Notes under the pieces: model-generated
What the model saw: only the letters and a program-made list of their open reading frames with translations
Database searches by the model: none
What the model was told of the DNA's origin: nothing
Position numbers and translations under genes: made by a program
Assembly (NCBI RefSeq): GCF_023053635.1
Contig: NC_086178.1
Coordinates: forward strand, 89,698,226 to 89,762,225
Length of the DNA: 64,000 nucleotides
From: Elgaria multicarinata webbii
Lineage: Eukaryota > Chordata > Lepidosauria > Squamata > Anguidae
Direction of reading: 5' to 3'
Shown here: positions 1-36,366 of the stretch, piece by piece
Layout of the letters: every line of letters begins with the position of its first letter
How positions within the stretch are numbered: position 1 is the stretch's first letter

Positions 1-692
1 TAATAGATAATCAAAGAGCTGTGAGCCAAAAAGTCCAGGATTTCAATTCTCTCTTAGCTCTGAGCCCACTCATGTCCTATAGGATTGATAAATTCTTTTT
101 GTGGGGGTTTTGAAATTCCAGTGAGATTTGCAGTAGTTCATTCTGCAATAACACTATTTAGAGATCTCATATCACTAAATATAAGATTAAAAGTCTGCCT
201 CATCCTCTTCATGGCTAATAGGAATGAAGATGCAGCACTGCGCTGTATGTATTTATGGCAGATGGGTGGAGGTGAGACCCAAAATTCAATTGAAACCACA
301 GAGGCCTTAGAACAAGGTGTGCTAGAGTTTATCGTCATGAACTCTAGAAAATAACCTACTGTGGGCCAGAAGTAGCTGAAGTAGTTCTTGATGAACTAGG
401 AAAAAAAAATATTTGGGCACTGTCACATAGTTACACAAGCTACATGCAATAATCCATTTTGCCTTATTAAACCAGAATTCTCTTAGGCACCAAAAGGAGT
501 AAGTTAGAAATTGTGATCCCCATAAGCTATATACATAGCCATGATTGCAAAAACAGGGAAGAACACAGACAAAAATGGGGAAGGAGTTTGGGGCTCAAGA
601 TAGTTGTAGGTGGCAGTCTGGAAACAGTGTGATTTGGACTGAAATCCATGCAAAGGAACTGAGAACTATGAAAAGCTTCTTTTTATCTTTAG
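1..692 (+). other. P4HA1 intron (3' part)
   Basis: Ends in the acceptor at 691-692. Several short reading frames occur but none resembles a known protein; no repeat was recognised. Confidence 0.6.
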
Positions 693-23938
<23,246 letters not shown>

Positions 23939-26307
23939 TACAGACCTTCCCCTTCTGTCTTCTATTGCAAAATAAATTTCCCTTCCATGTTGCCTTGATT
24001 AACACTGATAGTTTACACTAGCACTCCACTACAAGTTCTGTCTCCAGTGCCAGCCAGTTCTTCAACTATAGACAAATACCTCTGCTAATATATTCATTTC
24101 ATTTTTAATAGAGAGATTATATTTGATTTCTAACGTCTGTGAGTTGTTATGGCCAAAAACAACTTCTGTAGAGACACTACTTCCATTTCTATGGATGGTA
24201 GGGTGGACATGGACAATCTATCATCTGACAAAGGCTTTGTTTGCTCAGAGGGTAAGATACTATACGTTGCTTCTACTTCAGTTCCTTGATTTTCAAATGC
24301 CTCTCCACTGCTATAAAACTGTGGACAGGGGCTGCAAGCCACATCAGATTGACTTCAATGGCAAAAAACCCACAAATGAACACAAATATGATGGGTTGTG
24401 CTCATGGGCTTTATCGTCAAGCTGTTTATTCCATTCCAGAATGGCTTTTTCAGTGCCATGAATGTTCAGACACAGATTATCTTCCTTTGTTGTTGTTATG
24501 CCTTACAGATGAACCTGGCTGCTAATCCTAAAAAATGAGCCAGTAGTTGTGCACATATAGGTGGCTTGAGTAGTACCACAGTACTATCCTTTGTCACCTG
24601 CATGAGCACAGCTTGAAAAAAATGTCTTTCCAGGTGTGATTCATCTTTTAACCACATTGTGATTCAATTCTGTCCTTTTCAAAATTATTGCTGCCTTTGT
24701 TGTTTTGTAATTGGTAGTAACCCTATGAATCCATGGAGACAAGAATGCCATTGGCTTAAACATAACATTGTGCCTTAGACTGGGAGTTTGAATTTGTATA
24801 AAACAATTTGTATGATGTGAAAATGCATATTTTCCTTACCAAAATGCCAAACTTTGTTTTCCAACTGAAGTGTTTTGTGACAAAGATGATATATTTATAA
24901 TACTAAATCTTTTGAAAGCTTTTTGCTTTGAGTATATTGGATGTTGTGAACTCCGGATGTGTGCTATCTCTGTTACTAGCCTTTTAATTACCTAGAGCTG
25001 AATTCACATAGGATGTTAAGAAGACAATTATAGCTCCCTCCTATATTCTAGCCACTTAAGTGTCCTGCTTCAGGATTTTTATTATTTTGTACAAAAGTCT
25101 CCAATAAGAGCTTGGCATTTCTTGGATGATTTTGTAGCCAGTGCAGCCAAATACAAACCTTTCAGAGTTGTATCTGAGTTAAGATGTATGATTGGAAGTC
25201 CTCTGCACAAATATGTTTTGGCAATAATCAAACCAGTATTTCAGAACAGAAGTAGCTGGCCGTTGTACTGGATCACTGACAAGGTAGATAAGTGCTTCTG
25301 ATCCTGTTGAATCTATTAGTTGTAAGATTTAGCTTACATCTATTAGTTGTAAGATTCCTGGTGCTACAGTCAAATAGAGGCTTGCTTTCCATAATTGCTA
25401 CAAGCTGCATATTTTTATTTAGTAAAATGTATAAATGTTATGCTAATTCGAAAGCAAAGAATGCTCACAGTCATTTAATGCTGCACTTTCACACTTGAAT
25501 AATTACCAGACGTAATATAAAAAGAGGTGCGTTCCCAACTAAGAGGCGAATCCTCCCTCCTTTTCATTTGAAATAACAGGTACACATATCAGTGAATCAA
25601 ACACTGTGCTTCAAGCAGGCTGCTCACTATTTTTATTTTTAAAAGCACTGCTTGACTGTTCATAAACTTGCCTGTTGTTTTGTCCCAAATTGATGGAAGA
25701 AAACATTGCCTTTAAAAAAGAAAAACAAAGCAAAACCATTATGGAAACTCGAAAGGGGGACATTTGTAAGTGACATCACAGGGTCAGGGAAGTCAGTTAG
25801 CACCATGCACAATTGACTTCTGCTAAAAACTTTCAGAACTTGTTTTTTCTTCAGACCTCAATCCTGTAGAGGGTAGATACTTTAGTTGCTTTAGTTGCTG
25901 CTTTAGTTCCTTTAGTTTTCTATAGAATATACATTCAGTTCACAGGATTAGTTTTTTGTTTATGTTTTAACAAAAGTTATTTTTGCACAATAGTGCTTTG
26001 TTGCATTTTCTTTTGGATTTATGACTCTGCCATTGACATTCCTCAGTATCTTTTTTTGTTCTATGTTATGCACATTTTTGTAGTACACAAATATCAGTAC
26101 AGGAATAATAAGGGGCCAAGCTGAAATGTGGGACATATGTGCTATATGGAACATCAGACCGTGACATCTACTCACAAAACTGATTTCCTTCTGGATATGA
26201 TCTGCAGTTGTAAGCAAGAAGCATGAGAAAGTTTGCAGGCCAATCCTTGGAATGAAGCTGTAACTGGAGAAGCAATCTGGAATAAAGTGCAGATAACCCG
26301 AGTAATG

Positions 26308-26480
26308 AACTTATGAGGTTGTCCTATACCAAGTCAGACTGTTGGTCCATCTAGCTCAGTATTGTCTCTACGCCTACTGGAAACAGTTCTCCAGGGTTTC
26401 AGATAAGGAATCTTTCACAGCCCTTCATAGAGATGCTGCAGTATGAAAGCCTTTAACTGGAGATTGCCTTGGACTTATCT
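26308..26480 (-). mobile_element. Reptile SINE/LINE fragment, minus strand
   Basis: TACCAAGTCAGACTGTTGGT then CCATCTAGCTCAGTATTGTC and CTCCAGGGTTTCAGATAAGG match a widespread reptile retroposon. The tRNA-like end is missing. Confidence 0.55.
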
Positions 26481-26554
26481 TGGAGAAAACAGCTACTATA
26501 GGGAATCATAAGAACCTCAGGACTGAATCCCCAAATATGAGAATTACTCTAGTT

Positions 26555-26680
26555 TAGGGGTAGGCAGTCAGGTGCACTCCAGCTTTTTTGGCCTGCAAAT
26601 CTCATAAGTCGCAGTCAGTATGGCAAATGAGAGTTATAGTCCAAATTATCTGGAGGGCAGTAGGTTGCCTAGCCATGCTC
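26555..26680. mobile_element. hAT MITE (ACTACAACTCCCAGCAT family), degraded
   Basis: GGGGTAGGCAGTCAGGTGCA at the left and CTGGAGGGCAGTAGGTTGCC at the right. One of about nine copies in this window. Confidence 0.5.
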
Positions 26681-29302
26681 TAATTTCTCTAAACAGTTTG
26701 ACATAACAAAGGCCAGTGCTTTGACATAAAGTCTGCAGTTCCATGTCCCGTTGGTTTGTAGCAAGTCCCATTTAGTTCTGTGCCCAGCTGTAACACTAAA
26801 TTATGAACATGCATGAGCTTTGGGGCTCATGCACTCCCCCTCATCTGGCATAGTCATAAGGAGGAGATTGGAAGCGCTTTCTTCCATTTTCGATTAACTG
26901 CAGTTGTTTGTTCCATCCAAATCTAGACAAACTGGTTAGGCTTCACGTATAGTTTAGAGAAACAAGCCAGCTTCATAAACTATGGCTTATGACTAAACAC
27001 TATTTGCCTCAATTGGGATAAATAAACTAGTTGATTGAAAACAAATGAAAACTTATGATCTTGTGACCATGATGGAGGGAGGGGGAGCTCACAAACCCTA
27101 CACTCATGCATGTAACACTAATCGTTGGTTTAGCATTACATCTCGTCCAGGCTAATGTGTACTAGGGTGACTCAGATTCTTAAACCGAAGAAATTAATTT
27201 AAGCATCTCTGCAAATAGTGTATGGCAGTAAAATGTATCTTTAAGTTAAACCAGTATACTTTGAAATTCAGCTGAAGTGGAAGCACTTCAGCTTATTTTG
27301 ATATAAGTGCTTTTAGTTCATGCTACTCCCTAGTGTAAAACACATCAGCTTAATTGCCTGGTGGATTGCATTGCCAAAATGGCATGCCTAAATTTGGAAA
27401 GAGTATTGCAAGAGTGATGGCTGTGACAATGATCCTCTTAGAAGAAGCTACAGACATTAGTTTACCTTTGATCGGGATATTTTATTGTTAGCCTTGCAGA
27501 GTTTAGAACTAGAACAATTCATAGCGTGTGGGGAGGGGAGTACAAGGCCCATTTTCACATAAGAAGTTATACACCTCACTCACATTACTTTTAAATGGCT
27601 ATTTATAAGCTGCAATTTAAAGCTGAGCCATAGTGGCCTGGCTGAAATGAACTTTTTAGTCTCATGTCTGCTGAATAGGTAGACATAAAAACAGACAAGA
27701 ATATGTTTGTATACTTGTCTTTTGCTTGGTAGAGTAAAAAATAGTCCTTACAATAATTACAGTCATAATCCTCCTTCTCTTTATAAACAAACACAATGTG
27801 TTCTCTCCCCATAAAAAAGTCATGAGCAGCAAAGAACACTACTTGGGAGCATGGGGTGGTCTTCTGATGGTCCACTGGTACCTTGCTTCTGTCATGTTTT
27901 AGCTGCACAATAGTAAGCCCTTCCTAAAACAAAATTTAAGTAAGAATGGATGTAATTTAAAACAATTACTGCACAATGCGACAGAATGTGAACTGCAGAG
28001 AGGTCTTGAGAACTCTTGAAAACTGTGACATTTTGATGAAATATTCCATAAGGAAATTCATTTTTAAGAGATTTTCTGGTGTATGTTCTTAGACAAGTGA
28101 TTTCTATTCAGAACTGCAGTTTATGCCTCACTATATTCTTGAAGGCAGCTAAGAAATGAGTTAAATAAATAAATGCACCTAATATGTATTACTGAAATAC
28201 TTCCCTTAAACATTTTTTGTTTGAGTTGGAACCATTGCTTCATTCATGTAAGTTGCTTTTACAATATGGTAATCCATAGTTGGACTTGGAGAATATTTCA
28301 GATTCCTATGACACCGCATAAGACTGTAGGAGCTAGGTTGCTGGTATTTTTACAGTGCTGCTACTGATTTATTGGCTTGTTTATTACACATGAAGGTGCT
28401 GAATTCCTGCCACATTTAAATAAGTGAATCAAGGCGGCACTTCCTTTTCCATGTCAAAGTTCAATAGCGATAGCCCCTTCCTTTCTGGGGCATGGGTGAG
28501 GAAGAAAATCTGTTTTGCTGATGACCAGATTGTTCCTGATGGGTGGTGGGGAGAGATTTAAGCCCATGGTACTAAGCCCATTTTTCATCACAGTACTACT
28601 CCATCCATGATTCCCCAAGGAGTTTGAGTGCTTGCGGTCTTCTCTGTTGCTTTAGGACACAGAGTGTACCTCCTATGTGATTGCTATTTCGTGTGAAACG
28701 TATGAATGACAACTGTTTGGGTTTATAATGAGGATATTTGAGGAATTGCCTTACTGTATTACTTTTTTGTAATAAAAAAATGTAAAAAAACAAAAAAACA
28801 AAACCCAGGCTTTAAATAAAAGCCTCTGCCATTACTGGGGCGAATCCTCCACATTGAACTGGGGTGTGACTTTTCTTTCTGTTGAATTTCATTCATAGAA
28901 TTCAATTGTTGTCTGGTGCATCAAGGATTAAGTTATGTGGAGTTCATTTATGTAATACATCTCTAGGCGTCAGAAGATAGTTATGCTCTGGATTACTCTG
29001 TCTTATCTGTGCTTAATGATGGAATGGGAGGTTAATGTTGTCTCATTTAGGAGGCTGCAGCAGTAGCAAGCGAAGAAGAAGTGTGCAAGAAAATGAGCAT
29101 TTAAGTAATTTTGACTTTAGCTACCCACCTTACCTTCCCACTACTTATTAGTAGAAAGGAAGTGTTTCGGCTGGTACCATACTCATTTGCACTGTTGACC
29201 CATAACACTTTGTCGCTTATGAGTGTGTTGGAATAATCTCACCAATCTTCACCAATCAGTTTGCTTCAGATTGTCACTGGGCGGGAATCTGGAGTCAATC
29301 CA

Positions 29303-29541
29303 GGGCCAGGTCTATACCTTGTGTCAAATCATTATGATGCCATCATGTTAATGCTATATACCTCTTGCGCATTCATACCTCGTAGGACGTGCAATGACAT
29401 TTGTTGTGCTATTTTGGTTAATGGAGAATAAAAAGCAGGAGATAATTCTATGAAAGTGGTATATGGAATGTGTAATGTGCCCCAACAGTTATCAGCGCAG
29501 TTCAATACCACTATAAAGCAATAGTATAGATCTAGCCCAGA
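29303..29541. mobile_element. MITE of the TCTACACCAAG family
   Basis: Starts GGGCCAGGTCTATACCTTGT and ends GTATAGATCTAGCCC. The interior shares CAACAGTTATCAGCGCAGTT and CACTATAAAGCAATAG with 19551-19834 and 49582-50476. Confidence 0.6.
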
Positions 29542-29619
29542 TCTTCAGTAAGATGGCATGTATGATGTCTGTATTTGCCACATTCTCGCTTAAGCTATCT
29601 AAGACATGTACAGCTTAAA

Positions 29620-30060
29620 ATGTATATTTATTTGATTGATAAAATCACACTGCCTTGCAGGTGCTCAGGGCAATATACAATAAAAACATTAAAACTTCAA
29701 ACCAAAGGAACAAAACCATATAATATTTACGAGCAGCATTAAAAGTAGAGAGCAGCAAAACAAAACATGAATAGCCTCGTGGAACAGGACAGTGTTCCCT
29801 TGTACTGCTTTAGGCAGGCAGTAAGGAGTCAATCTCATCTCACCTCACTCAGGAGGGAGTTCTACCATCGGAATGCTGATATTTTAAAGGCCATCTCTTG
29901 AGTACCAACCAACATATAACAAGCATCCAGTGATGTAAGAGAGAGTTCTTCAAAGCTGGTGCTGCAATAATAGGGCAAGTGTGATCAAGGCAGAAGTTTT
30001 TCTTTTAAGGCTTTGAAGAGAGGCATACTTTATAGACAACCATTTGGGGATTGAGTGTGG
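29620..30060 (-). mobile_element. L2/CR1-type LINE fragment, minus strand
   Basis: CACTGCCTTGCAGGTGCTCA then GGAGGGAGTTCTACCATCGG and AAAGGCCATCTCTTGAGTAC align with modules of 10438-11160. Confidence 0.5.
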
Positions 30061-30642
30061 GCAGTAGAACATGAAGGTTGGGAGTTGCCTATAAAAGAAC
30101 CCAAATCAAAGGAGGGATATACAGTATTTCTTTCTGGCTCTTCCATGTGATGCCCAGGTATCCCAGCCTCTGTCCACTTCAGTTGCTGGACGGAAGCACG
30201 ATTGGTGAAGAGGGCTATTTCTTGAAGGTGTCTGTGGTTTTTCCTGGCTATTTAGATTGCGCACTTGAGGGTGGTGGCAGGCAGTATTTCCCATGTGACC
30301 AGCCAAGAACCTTTAAAAAACAGCAGTTTGAGCAGCGGTAGTAAAATCTAGGGGCTAGAAAGAGGTCAGTTTCATCACTATACCTGCAGTGCCTTAATCA
30401 GTCACCACTGCCTTATGTTTTAAAAAGAAAATCCTATGTGTTAGACTTTACTTTAATTTTATCTTATTGTCAGTTACTGGAAGCCTGGCCAAAAGGTAAC
30501 ATGTAAACATTTTAAACAATAAATGTTTGTGAACTCTGATCTTTCAAACGCTACACGAACTAAATGTGTGAAATGCTTGGTATGAGACTCAAATCTTGTC
30601 TTTTCAGGATTGCAGGGATTGGATTTCCATATAAATCACATA

Positions 30643-30775
30643 GGCCCCATTCAGACAACACGCTAAACCATGCTGCTTAACCACAAAATGGTTAACGAAA
30701 TGCTTTAACCTTAATGCATTCCATTAACCATGTTGTGGTTAAGCAGCATGGTTTAGCGTGTTGTCTGAATGGGAC
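30643..30775. mobile_element. 133-bp near-perfect palindromic MITE
   Basis: Arms CATTCAGACAACACGCTAAA and complement, nearly perfect over about 46 bp, with a TTAACC-rich centre. A second, more degraded copy is at 38597-38802. Confidence 0.75.
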
Positions 30776-30904
30776 CATAATGAATTATTATAAGCGAGAA
30801 GTTGTTAAAGGAAGGGCAAATGGACAACATGAGCGGTTTCCTCCCCCCCACCCAGGAGCTGACCTTCTATATAGTACCTTAACTATAGAGCGTTATGCTA
30901 AGTC

Positions 30905-30919
30905 CAGGGGGGGGGGGGA
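30905..30919 (+). repeat. Poly-G tract
   Basis: A run of about 13 G near 30906-30919. Confidence 0.8.
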
Positions 30920-31983
30920 GTATGCACTTCCTTAGAATTTGGGGGGCTCTCCCATCCTTAGCTCATTTCATTAAGTAGGGTTACCTGTACAGCATTTTCA
31001 GGTGGCTAGAGTGGCTGCTATGGAGAGAAGAGGGTGAAGAAATATTTCTACCAGCCCAGTTCCCTGTACCTAAATCTGGATCCAACCCAGTATATAATTA
31101 TAAAAATTGTGTAAGTTTGTGCTTGTGAAACATAAACCAAAATGCACAATAGGGGTTAAAACTGAAACCAGATTCTCTACTAAAGAAAATGAAAGCAATA
31201 TTTCAGATTCATTCTTTCAGTTCACAGCGTTTGTGCCAAAATGATATGGGTTTATTTTCATTATTTCCTTGTGCTTAAAAAACATATCTGGAATATAGTA
31301 TAAAGTTATCTCACTTAGCAAGTCTGCACATGAGGTGGGAAAGATTGCTCTGAATCCTCAGGCAACGTCCTCTGTTTTTAATATGATGTAAGCAATGAAA
31401 AGATTCCTCCATATGCTGCACACCTAAAATGCTTTCTTTGCATCAACACCTTTAGAAAGGCACAGCCTGACTAATTCAAGGACGTCTGAAAGAAAGTCTC
31501 CATGGAATTGCAAATGCAAGTTCACTAGAGGGAGCTGGTGTGCTGAGATTTTCATGCCCACTAAGCTGTATTTTTCAGCAGCTTTGGAGCTGTGATTTTT
31601 TGTTATGAGTCTTTGGATTACTCGAAAGGCAATCTATCAGTCATACTGGTTTTATAGCAAGCATTATATCTGTGCCTTTTGCCTGTCAGAGAGCATATAT
31701 ACAAATTATCTTTAACTTTTCAATCCAGAAGAAATGTCCTCTCCATATACAGACAGGTGTAAATACTGGCAGTCACTTATCTGTCAAAGGCAGCAAAAAT
31801 TAACACTGCAATATCTGCAGGCTGAGTGGTTTCAGGATTGGGCAGAAGCCCTCCTATGCCAGCAGAATGATAGAAATGACACTGTCATGACAATAGCGGT
31901 AATAGTCCTGCCCAGATAAACGAGTGGAACAACTAAAATTGGGCAGAGTTGTGGCCAGGACTGGGTGACATAGGGAAGGAACA

Positions 31984-31984
<1 letters not shown>

Positions 31985-32047
<63 letters not shown>
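31985..32047 (+). repeat. ATT microsatellite at LINE tail
   Basis: About 20 ATT units, the (AAT)n tail of the minus-strand LINE at 32048-32510. Confidence 0.95.
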
Positions 32048-32510
32048 GTATCCCGCCTTTTGCCCAAGGCAGCCTTACAAAATTTAAAACATAGACATTG
32101 TAAACTTTGGAAAAGAAATGTACAAAAATTAAAAAAAAAATACAATATTAAAACATTAAATGTTTAAAACACACAACAATTTTACAAGACCTTAACATAG
32201 ATGGAGGACCAGATTATTCTCCAAAGGCCTGTCGGAACAAACAAGTTTTTGCCTGCTTCCGAAAGCCCATCAAGGAGGGAGCCAGCCTAGCTTCCCCGGG
32301 AAGAGAGTTCCAGAGCACTGGAGCAGCCACCGAGAAGGCCCTCTCCCTTGTTCCCACCAAGTGCACCTGTGAAGATGGGACTGAAAGAATGGCTTCTCCA
32401 GAAGATCTCAAAGCACAGGCAGGCGTATAAGGGAGAATACGGTCTTTCAGATAACCTGGACCCGAGCCATATCCTATGCTCCTCCAGACCATGTCTCATT
32501 GATTGCAGAA
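32048..32510 (-). mobile_element. L2/CR1-type LINE, 3' end with pol C-terminus
   Basis: Minus-strand translation gives AFSVAAPVLWNSLPGEARLA then FRKQAKTCLFRQAF, the signature C-terminus of L2/CR1 polyproteins. It is 5'-truncated and otherwise relatively young-looking. Confidence 0.8.
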
Positions 32511-33140
32511 TTTTGCACCAGACCTCATGCGAGAAATTCCCCCCATTGATTTCAATGGAAGGGGAAAAAATAAAGCCAGCTTCCCCTATATAGTTAACCA
32601 CCCTGCCCATATCACCAAGACAGAACATGGGATGCAGTATAACCCAGCAGCCTATAAAAAAATACTACTACAAGTATATAACGTGAACACAGAACGACTA
32701 CTGTTCAGATGATAGGGAAAGGTGTGCATGGGGCTATTCTCTCTGGCCCATGTCGTGCACACTTAAGTGCTCACAAGGGTCAATATTGAAGATGACAAAT
32801 GGGGAGAAAGGTACTTTGCCCCAAAGGCATAAAAGCTTGTCTTCCAAAATTCAGGATATTGCTAACACGTCTCTTCCTAGAATCCTAACACTACCTTGCT
32901 TTAGGACTTTAAACACCAACACCAATCCTCACTCCCAACAACTGGGGATGCTCCCTGACAGACATTCATGAAAAAAGTGAAGGTGTTCCCACTGTGCAGC
33001 TGGTGCCGAAAGGTGTATGGAACCTGCTAACCTGGTGCCTGTTGAGCCATTGTCCATAGTACAGAAGCCTGGTTGGCCATCCCACACATGTAACTGTCGT
33101 TTGGAGATCTCCATCTTAGATGCTGTCTAATAAAGTAGGG

Positions 33141-33352
33141 TGATCATATGAAAAGGAGGACAGGGCTCCTGTTGTATTGAAAAGGGGATTTCATCAGGTC
33201 AAGAGGGCTGGGCACCTGCAGCTTTAACTGTTGTGAAGAAGAGGGAATTTCACCAGGTGCTGCATGCCTACAAATGACACTGGCTGAAATCCCCTTTTCA
33301 ATACAATGGTTAAAGATGCAGGAGCCCTATCCTTTTCACATGGTCATCCTAA
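33141..33352. mobile_element. MITE of the AGGGTGACCATATG family
   Basis: Starts AGGGTGATCATATGAAAAGG and ends CACATGGTCATCCT. The centre has CTGCAGCTTTAACTGTTGTG and GAATTTCACCAGGTGCTGCA, shared with 47263-47577, 49642-49963, 54678-54844 and 60165-60333. TA flanks suggest Tc1/mariner. Confidence 0.65.
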
Positions 33353-33836
33353 ATAAAGGCTTTGATTTTGCCACATCTGTGTATATTTCTCTGCTAGGGT
33401 GTGGGAAAAGGATGACTCTGGCTCCCTTTCCTATACTCTAATATCACCTGGCTTCAGCTTGCCTCGGCAAAGGACTCTGAAGGAGGTGGACAAGGAGCAT
33501 AAAGAGTTTGGGGCCAGTAGGCCCCTCTTCACCAAGGTAACCTGACTGAAGGCACAGACTGCTCTGGGCGCACAAGTGAGATGGATGTTGTTGCCAGCAT
33601 ATATAAGGTAATGAGTTGGGGGTGGGAGGAAAGAATAGGGGGAGTGGCAATGGGTCCTGCTGAAAAGCTTAGCAGGGCTATTGTGTTGGGCAAAATAGCA
33701 GCGAAGGGGATCTTTGAGTTACTGGGTAGGGGTGGGAAGGCCAGCTTTTAATGCAATCAAGATTGGTTACTCATAGATGTTTCCAGGTCCTGTTCGTGTT
33801 GGCATCCTCCAGAGGCTCTCCTGTTGTTTTTGAGGT

Positions 33837-33903
33837 TTATTCTGCTGAGATCTCCTGACTCCCAGTCCAACACTTTAAGCCACTACACTGCACTGGCTCT
33901 CTA
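33837..33903 (-). mobile_element. tRNA-derived SINE fragment, minus strand
   Basis: GAGATCTCCTGACTCCCAGT and CACTACACTGCACTGGCTCT are the complement of the SINE head at 41566. Confidence 0.65.
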
Positions 33904-34120
33904 GACAAATGTCACTATACATTCTTCATAAGGCTGAACTGAAGGATAACTCAGGTGCTATAAACATCAGCACGTTCCAACTCCTTGCTCTTGCTCCTTG
34001 AGAAAGACAACCAATGGGATCAACAGAAAATGCTGACTGGTACCAAATTACACTGCCTAATTAGTACATTTCTGAATTAATGGGAGGGAAAATTGATTGA
34101 ACCCCATTCTCTTCTTATAG

Positions 34121-34240
34121 CAGGGGTGGGCAACTTGTGGCCCTCTTGATGTTGTTGGACTACAACTCCCATTAGCCCTAGTCAGCACAGCCAATGGTGA
34201 GGGATGATGGGAGTTGCAGTCTACAAGTTGCCCATCTCTG
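34121..34240. mobile_element. 120-bp hAT MITE
   Basis: Starts CAGGGGTGGGCAACTTGTGG and ends ACAAGTTGCCCATCTCTG. Flanks TCTTATAG and TCTTAAGA look like a worn 8-bp duplication. Confidence 0.7.
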
Positions 34241-35106
34241 TCTTAAGATGATAGGCATCCAAGGACATAGTTTGGATATCGGTGCATTACCCAACCTCAT
34301 GACCAGTTGGGGCTTTCAGACCCATCCAGATGAAGTGAAAGAGTGGATCTATATAAGGATTTTGAAAGTGGTGCTGTTGCAACCTGGTCTTTTGCACAAA
34401 GAGATGATTCAGCTAAGAGGTACTTTAATTGCTCCTTGAAGCGAAGCAGAGTGGACAACATGACTCTTGAACCTGCTTTCCTCTGTCTCAGCATTTGCGG
34501 ATAACAGATCCTCAAAATAAAATAATAATAAAAAAAAAAACACCAGAGGGCAAACAAAGCAGGCATTCATCATCTGCTGCGTATAGGTCAAATCGATCTG
34601 ATAACTGCTTTAAATTGCAATATGTGAATAAGCAGGAGGTATGAAGAAATGTTCCCAGATATGAAGCCGAAGCCTTATTTTTCAAAATCTGGCCAACTCT
34701 AATTTCATGTTTTGTGCACCCTTTCATGTAGTGTTTTAAAAGTGTTACTTTGCAGAAATCTGGAAACTCAGGTCAGTCCATTAAAAGATACCATCTTGGT
34801 TCTGCCTTGGTCCTGCAAAAATGAGAGCAGCAGTAGTGTCTCTCCTTACACCAGAGAGAGTGAGAGCTTCTTTACATGAGGATTTATTGCACACTCATGA
34901 TTGGCCACTCATGGAAGTTTACGGGTCCTTTACATGACACTGTCAACCTCCAGGATGTCTCCTGTTCCTTTCCTTGGTAATCTCGCTTTAAAAAAGGTCA
35001 GAGATAACTTGATGGAGCATTGTCGAGAGGGTAGTTTTCAATTACAAATCATGTGGTCACTGTTGGCCACCATCTAAAGGAGTCATAGTCAACATGGAAA
35101 GACAAG

Positions 35107-35149
35107 AAGAAGAAGAAGAAGAAGAAGAAGAAGAAGAAGAAGAAGAAAA
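35107..35149 (+). repeat. AAG microsatellite
   Basis: About 14 AAG units in intergenic DNA. Confidence 0.9.
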
Positions 35150-35406
35150 GGTAAGGCTGTGCGGTTTTTCCTTAATGTAGAGATGCTCTAAGACTGCTGG
35201 TCTTTGTTTGCTGTTAAAGGGTGGATGCTTGTTAATGTTGGGCTCTAGGCAGAAGAGCAGTAAGAGCCAGGAACCAAGGCCAAGCCAGGAGTTCAATGCA
35301 CTGGATATTGTTGCTACACAGTCCCAGCACAATTTATTAGCCTTTATAATGCTTTATGGTAAAGGAGAGCAAGTAGTTGCCTGGGGTGAGCAAAGTCTGC
35401 TTAGAT

Positions 35407-35542
35407 CAGGGTTGGGGAACCTGTGGCCCTCCAGATATTGTTGGGCTACAACTCCCAGCATCCCTGATCAATGGCCATCTAGCTGGGGAAGTTGGAGTTG
35501 AAGTCCAACACATCTGGAGGGCACCAGGTTTGGGGAAGGCTC
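35407..35542. mobile_element. hAT MITE
   Basis: CAGGGTTGGGGAACCTGTGG, then GGGCTACAACTCCCAGCATC and a right arm CATCTGGAGGGCACCAGG. Confidence 0.65.
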
Positions 35543-36139
35543 CTCTTTGGGTTCCCCATTCTAGTTCTAGTTCCCCTTCCAATATGGCATCATATAGACA
35601 CCCCCCTAGTCAGCTGACTGAGCACCAGGCACACAGGTCACCTGGTCACTGTCACTTTGGTGAAATGTATTGTATTTATATGTAAATTATAGTCATTTTT
35701 CATAATTCACACCTGTATACCTTATTTTTGGGGTGATGCATGTGTGCTGGCTCCCTGTGCCCCTGTTGTGCAGCATGATGAAGTGACCTGTTTCAGGTGG
35801 CACGGTTGGGGGAGGGGAAATAGATAAAGGCTGGAAATGATGCCTGAATGGCACAGCAAGACTTTCAAAAATGTGGGTCCTCCTAGCAGTGTGTGTGTTG
35901 TGGGAGGTGGGGGTGGGGTATGCCATTTGGGCTTTGCTTCAGGCAGCAAAATATATTGAGCAACCACTAAAATGGGGTGGTGGTGGCTGGGGTGGAACAT
36001 GTATTCCTTTAGAAAAGTGAGGCCTGAGACAGGAGAGGAAATAGTTTCCTACCCTTGAGGCTTTTCCCAACTGCAGCTTCTTTTACCTGCTCCATTCACC
36101 TGAGCAAAAGTGATGGAGTAAGGAGTTCTAATCTGAGAA

Positions 36140-36144
<5 letters not shown>

Positions 36145-36179
<35 letters not shown>
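36145..36179 (+). repeat. GT microsatellite
   Basis: About 17 GT units, roughly 360 bp before the PLA2G12B start codon. Confidence 0.95.
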
Positions 36180-36183
<4 letters not shown>

Positions 36184-36346
36184 CTCTGGCATCACTAGAT
36201 TTTATGACCAGACTTGGAATTCTGCTCTGCCAGCCGTCCACTTGTGTCGCCTTCTAAGCTGAGCTGGGCTGGCCCTAGGAGCAATTAAAAAGAACCTTAA
36301 ATATTGGGCAATGTCCACGGTTCGTTGAGTTATTCTCGGACCAAAG

Positions 36347-36366
36347 TATCTGAACTTTGTGCTCCC
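36347..36366 (+). promoter_or_regulatory. Candidate HNF4-type site upstream of PLA2G12B
   Basis: The sequence TCTGAACTTTGTGCTC contains, on the minus strand, CAAAGTTCA, the HNF4-preferred half-site arrangement, about 190 bp before the start codon. Mammalian PLA2G12B is reported to be an HNF4-alpha target. The transcription start is not known here, so this is a prediction. Confidence 0.4.

Noticed and set aside
23971-23976. AATAAA as the P4HA1 poly(A) signal
   Set aside because: Only 33 nt after the stop; the mammalian 3'UTR is much longer, so it was kept as a possibility and not listed as a feature.
27603-27908. 101-codon minus-strand frame in intergenic DNA
   Set aside because: No similarity to any family I know, no Kozak or splice context, and composition like its surroundings.
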